Part shown: piece after piece, positions 61,641 through 64,000 of the stretch
How the letters are laid out: the number at the start of each line of letters is the position of its first letter
Position numbering within the stretch: position 1 is the first letter of the stretch
Assembly (NCBI RefSeq): GCF_016019955.1
Contig: NZ_JAECRZ010000014.1
Span: forward strand, 1 to 64,000
Source: Thiosulfatihalobacter marinus
GTDB lineage: Bacteria; Pseudomonadota; Alphaproteobacteria; Rhodobacterales; Rhodobacteraceae
Reading direction: 5' to 3'
DNA: 64,000 nucleotides
Notes under the pieces: generated by a model
Database searches by the model: none
Told to the model about the DNA's origin: nothing
The model's input: only the letters and a program-made list of their open reading frames with translations
Position numbers and translations under genes: made by a program

Positions 61641-62384
61641 TCAGGACCTCCAGAGCGGACGGATTGTTACGTAGTAGTGATATTCGATTTGCTTGAAGAG
61701 CAGCCCTCCCCGGTTCGGCACGTTCTGCCGGAACCCAAAGGCCATGGCACATACCAGCAGCACGGGGGCAAGGACGGCGATGACCGGGACCGTTTTCAAA
61801 ACCCGGTCAGCGCGCGCGCGTGTCAACATCCAGATCGTCAGGCCCACCCAGGCGCCAAGCGTAACCCAGTCGTCGTCATGGGCCCCCCATTCTGACTGTG
61901 GAAGATGCGCAATCATGGCATACCCGCCGGACAGGGCTATTGCGCCGGCCGCGAGGATCATGCGCCCCCGCAGGCCCTTGTGGAAGCCAAAGGTCAGCGC
62001 GGTGATCAACAATCCGCTGCTCAGAATGAAATCGACACGCGGCACCAGACCGGCGACGTAGAAGAACAGGATCACACCGATGGTGAGAAACCGCAGGGCT
62101 TCGTCCGCGTTCCAGCCGACCCCGATCGCAGACAGGGCGCGCCGTGCGCCACCAGCCCGGATCGAAATGCCCAGCATGACGATCGACAGGACAAGCAGAG
62201 CCGAGAAAAGGCCCAATGGGACAATAGCGGCCGAATTGTACCAGGATGCAGAGCTGACACCGGCCCGGTTCCCGCCCCAAAGCGGAATATCGAAGGTCCG
62301 CCACAAGAAGAATACTGATACCGCTGTCAAGACAAGCGCGCCCCAGAAATCACGCGCCCGCAGAATGTCCGTTTCGTCGTCCAT
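61641..62384 (-). CDS. tctB: Tripartite tricarboxylate transporter, small membrane subunit
   Basis: A 247-residue membrane protein, longer than the usual TctB (about 150-180). Predicted TM helices include FWGALVLTAVSVFFLWRTF, IVPLGLFSALLVLSIVMLGI and FLTIGVILFFYVAGLVPRV; a C-terminal pair of extra TM segments (about residues 185-225) accounts for the length. The identification rests mainly on its position between tctA and tctC. Confidence 0.8.
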   Translation of the reverse strand: MDDETDILRARDFWGALVLTAVSVFFLWRTFDIPLWGGNRAGVSSASWYNSAAIVPLGLFSALLVLSIVMLGISIRAGGARRALSAIGVGWNADEALRFLTIGVILFFYVAGLVPRVDFILSSGLLITALTFGFHKGLRGRMILAAGAIALSGGYAMIAHLPQSEWGAHDDDWVTLGAWVGLTIWMLTRARADRVLKTVPVIAVLAPVLLVCAMAFGFRQNVPNRGGLLFKQIEYHYYVTIRPLWRS

Positions 62385-62413
62385 GTCCCGAAAGTTCCCT
62401 GGAATAAAAGCAA

Positions 62414-62445
62414 GTCCGGGCACGGGGTTGAACCCGCGCCCGGAC
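62414..62445 (-). promoter_or_regulatory. Intercistronic hairpin after tctC
   Basis: GTCCGGGC (62414-62421) and GCCCGGAC (62438-62445) form a perfect 8-bp stem between the binding-protein gene and tctB. The placement is the same as at 10958-10979 and suggests excess production of TctC. Confidence 0.55.
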
Positions 62446-62461
62446 AGATTTCAGCCCACAA

Positions 62462-63469
62462 TCAAGGGCGCTCGATCCCGAGGCTTGCCGGATCCACCGT
62501 TGTGGCGCCAAGCTCTTGCAACGTATAGGCAAAGTTGCTTTCCAGCTTGGTAAAGATCGCTTGAGCTTCCGCGCCATAGGCCCCGCTGACAGTGTAGTTG
62601 TTGGCTGCCGCCCATTGGGCAACCACATCCGAGGCGATGGCCTTTTCGAACGCGGCGCCAAGCGCGGCTTTCACGTCGTCGGAGGCGCTGTCGTGGACGG
62701 CAAAACCGATGGCCTGTGTCAGCGGCAGGTATTTGTCGAGCCCGTCATAGATGTCAAATGCGGACGGAACGGTCATACCGGCGATGTCGGCGCTGTCGGG
62801 TGTCAGCATTGCCAGCGGTTTCAACTGTCCGCCTTCGATCAAGGGGGCCTGTTCCGCCAGAGATGTCACGACCAGTTGGACCTCGCCCGCGATGGCGGCT
62901 TCCTGACCGGGAGCCGAGCCCTTGTAGGGAACAAAGAGGAACTCTGCGCCTGTGCCGTTCTGAATGGCCAGAAGGTTCAGGTGGTGGATAGATCCGGCGC
63001 CGGATGCCGCGGCCGGAATGGACCCGGGTGCTGCCTTGGCGGCGTCAACCAGCTCTTGCAGGGTGTTGTAGGGACTGTTGGCCGGTACCGAGATCAGCAG
63101 GGGCGAGCCGCCGACAATGAACGGATACCAATAGTCGAATTTCTGGTCCCACCCACCCTGTACTGCGGCTGTGACGTTGGACTCGGACAGGCCGACCAGA
63201 GTGTACCCGTCGTCGGGCTGGTTCATGACATAGACCATGCCGTTCGACCCGGCCACACCGCCGGTCTGGTTGATCACATTGATGGATACGGGCAGATGTT
63301 TTTCCATTTCCGCCATGATCATGCGGTTGATGGTGTCGGTGCCGCCGCCCGCACCCCAGACAACCGCCGTCGTAATGTCGCGGAACGGGTATTCCTGCGC
63401 GATGGCGGAACTCCCCAGTCCGGTCGCAAGTGCGGCAATCGCCGCCAGTTTTCCAAGATTGAGTTTCAT
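62462..63469 (-). CDS. tctC: Tripartite tricarboxylate transporter substrate-binding protein
   Basis: A 335-residue periplasmic binding protein (Bug family). A Sec signal peptide (MKLNLGKLAAIAALATGLGS, cleavage after AIAQ) precedes YPFRDITTAVVWGAGGGTD, whose glycine-rich loop, together with NQTGGVAGSNG, binds the ligand carboxylate. ATG 63469 is used; the longer frame lacks a ribosome binding site. First gene of the leftward operon, divergent from the dehydrogenase at 63603. Confidence 0.92.
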   Translation of the reverse strand: MKLNLGKLAAIAALATGLGSSAIAQEYPFRDITTAVVWGAGGGTDTINRMIMAEMEKHLPVSINVINQTGGVAGSNGMVYVMNQPDDGYTLVGLSESNVTAAVQGGWDQKFDYWYPFIVGGSPLLISVPANSPYNTLQELVDAAKAAPGSIPAAASGAGSIHHLNLLAIQNGTGAEFLFVPYKGSAPGQEAAIAGEVQLVVTSLAEQAPLIEGGQLKPLAMLTPDSADIAGMTVPSAFDIYDGLDKYLPLTQAIGFAVHDSASDDVKAALGAAFEKAIASDVVAQWAAANNYTVSGAYGAEAQAIFTKLESNFAYTLQELGATTVDPASLGIERP

Positions 63470-63535
63470 TTGGATGGTCCTCCCATAGGTTAACATTCTC
63501 TATTGTATTTCTTTGCGTATGCATTAAATAATCAA

Positions 63536-63566
63536 TTGTCAACTTTTCGATTGGACAAGTCGAAAA
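63536..63566. promoter_or_regulatory. Nested inverted repeats in the tctC/dehydrogenase divergent promoter
   Basis: TTGTC (63536-63540) pairs with GACAA (63554-63558), and TTTTCGA (63544-63550) pairs with TCGAAAA (63560-63566). The two dyads overlap in an AT-rich stretch between divergent starts. The regulator is not encoded within the window; it may lie beyond the right edge. Confidence 0.45.
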
Positions 63567-63602
63567 ATTGGCGCACATCTGTCGAAGGAAGAGGCCTACA
63601 TA

Positions 63603-64000
63603 ATGAACCAGACTTTCAGCATCGCCGTGTTCCACGGAGACGGAATTGGCCCTGAAATCATGGCCCCGACGCTCGCGATCCTTGAGCGCATGGCCGAGGC
63701 CTCGGGCGGCTATGACCTTGTATTCCAGGATGCGCCCGCAGGGGCGGCGCATTACGCCAGAACCGGCGAATCCCTGCCTGAAAGGTCGATTCAGATTGCA
63801 CGCTCTTCGGATGCGATTTTGTTGTCTGCCATGGGTCTGCCGGATGTCCGCTATGACGACGGCACCGAAATCTCGCCGCAGATTGAACTGCGCAAGGTGC
63901 TCACGCTTTTCGCGGGTATCCGGCCTGTCACTGTCAGGAAGGGGCAAAAGACTCCCCTCAATATGCCTGCGGATCGGGAAATCGACTTTGTCCTGGTGCG
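63603..64000 (+). CDS. Isopropylmalate/tartrate dehydrogenase-like enzyme, N-terminal part (runs off the window)
   Basis: The ATG at 63603, after GGAAGAGG, opens NQTFSIAVFHGDGIGPEIMA, the conserved beginning of the isocitrate/isopropylmalate dehydrogenase family. LLSAMGLPDVRYDDGTEISP and LRKVLTLFAGIRPV follow as in 3-isopropylmalate or tartrate dehydrogenase-type enzymes; the usual AVGGPKW is replaced by SAMGLPD. The frame is open to the last base. These enzymes oxidatively decarboxylate 2-hydroxy acids. Divergence from the transporter operon suggests that it acts on the imported carboxylate rather than in leucine synthesis. Confidence 0.85.
   Translation, partial: MNQTFSIAVFHGDGIGPEIMAPTLAILERMAEASGGYDLVFQDAPAGAAHYARTGESLPERSIQIARSSDAILLSAMGLPDVRYDDGTEISPQIELRKVLTLFAGIRPVTVRKGQKTPLNMPADREIDFVLV

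Overview
The window looks like a chromosomal segment of a marine-type alphaproteobacterium of the Rhodobacteraceae (Roseobacter group). The basis is uniformly high GC, a conserved housekeeping block (N-formylglutamate amidohydrolase, pyk, rpmI, rplT, pheS, pheT), many translationally coupled ATGA overlaps, an abundance of ABC, tripartite and GMC-oxidoreductase genes, and Rhodobacteraceae-style intergenic hairpin repeats. The assignment is inferred from gene content only; no database was searched.

Left edge (1-6682): a decayed mobile segment ending at the 3' end of a tRNA-Leu(UAG) gene. It holds an IS3-type transposase tail, a truncated tyrosine recombinase, several beheaded accessory genes, and one intact unit: a BigR/SqrR-like two-cysteine ArsR repressor divergent from an RND pump and its membrane-fusion protein.

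Amino-sugar region (7101-17303): two divergent operons for uptake and breakdown of cell-wall amino sugars. Leftward: MurQ-type etherase, ABC solute-binding protein, two permeases, a Gfo/Idh oxidoreductase and the ABC ATPase. Rightward: BadF-type sugar kinase, GntR/HutC regulator, SIS-type glucosamine-6-phosphate deaminase and NagA. Direct repeats with an 11-bp period (GGTATT/C) flank both start sites and recur after nagA; they are candidate GntR operators.

Surface polysaccharide region (17323-30498): a CpsD-like ATPase without the Walker lysine, a Gfo/Idh-epimerase fusion protein, GT2 and GT4 glycosyltransferases, an epimerase, another Gfo/Idh enzyme, a WecG/TagA transferase, an SDR, a cysteine-rich GMC oxidoreductase, an OafA-SGNH acyltransferase and a serine-acetyltransferase-like protein.

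Core block (30505-51541): housekeeping genes (pyk with a LacI-type operator in its promoter, rpmI-rplT with a good terminator, pheS-pheT separated by a large hairpin repeat), then single genes: GNAT, two LysR/Lrp regulators, a methyltransferase, YtoQ, two GMC oxidoreductases, MscS, alanine dehydrogenase with a divergent Lrp regulator, a YghU-type GST and a membrane class III cyclase.

Right end (51821-64000): a LysR-controlled operon of unknown purpose (aldehyde dehydrogenase, M19-like protein lacking part of the metal site, a 562-residue protein I do not recognise, a DUF3726-like protein, and an Ldh2-family dehydrogenase). A 270-bp MITE-like element with perfect 35-bp inverted ends follows. 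Then comes a leftward operon (TctC, TctB, TctA, ABM-domain protein, lactonase-like metallo-hydrolase) divergent from an isopropylmalate/tartrate-dehydrogenase-like gene that runs off the window. These two carboxylate-type modules are the most likely source of new biochemistry here.
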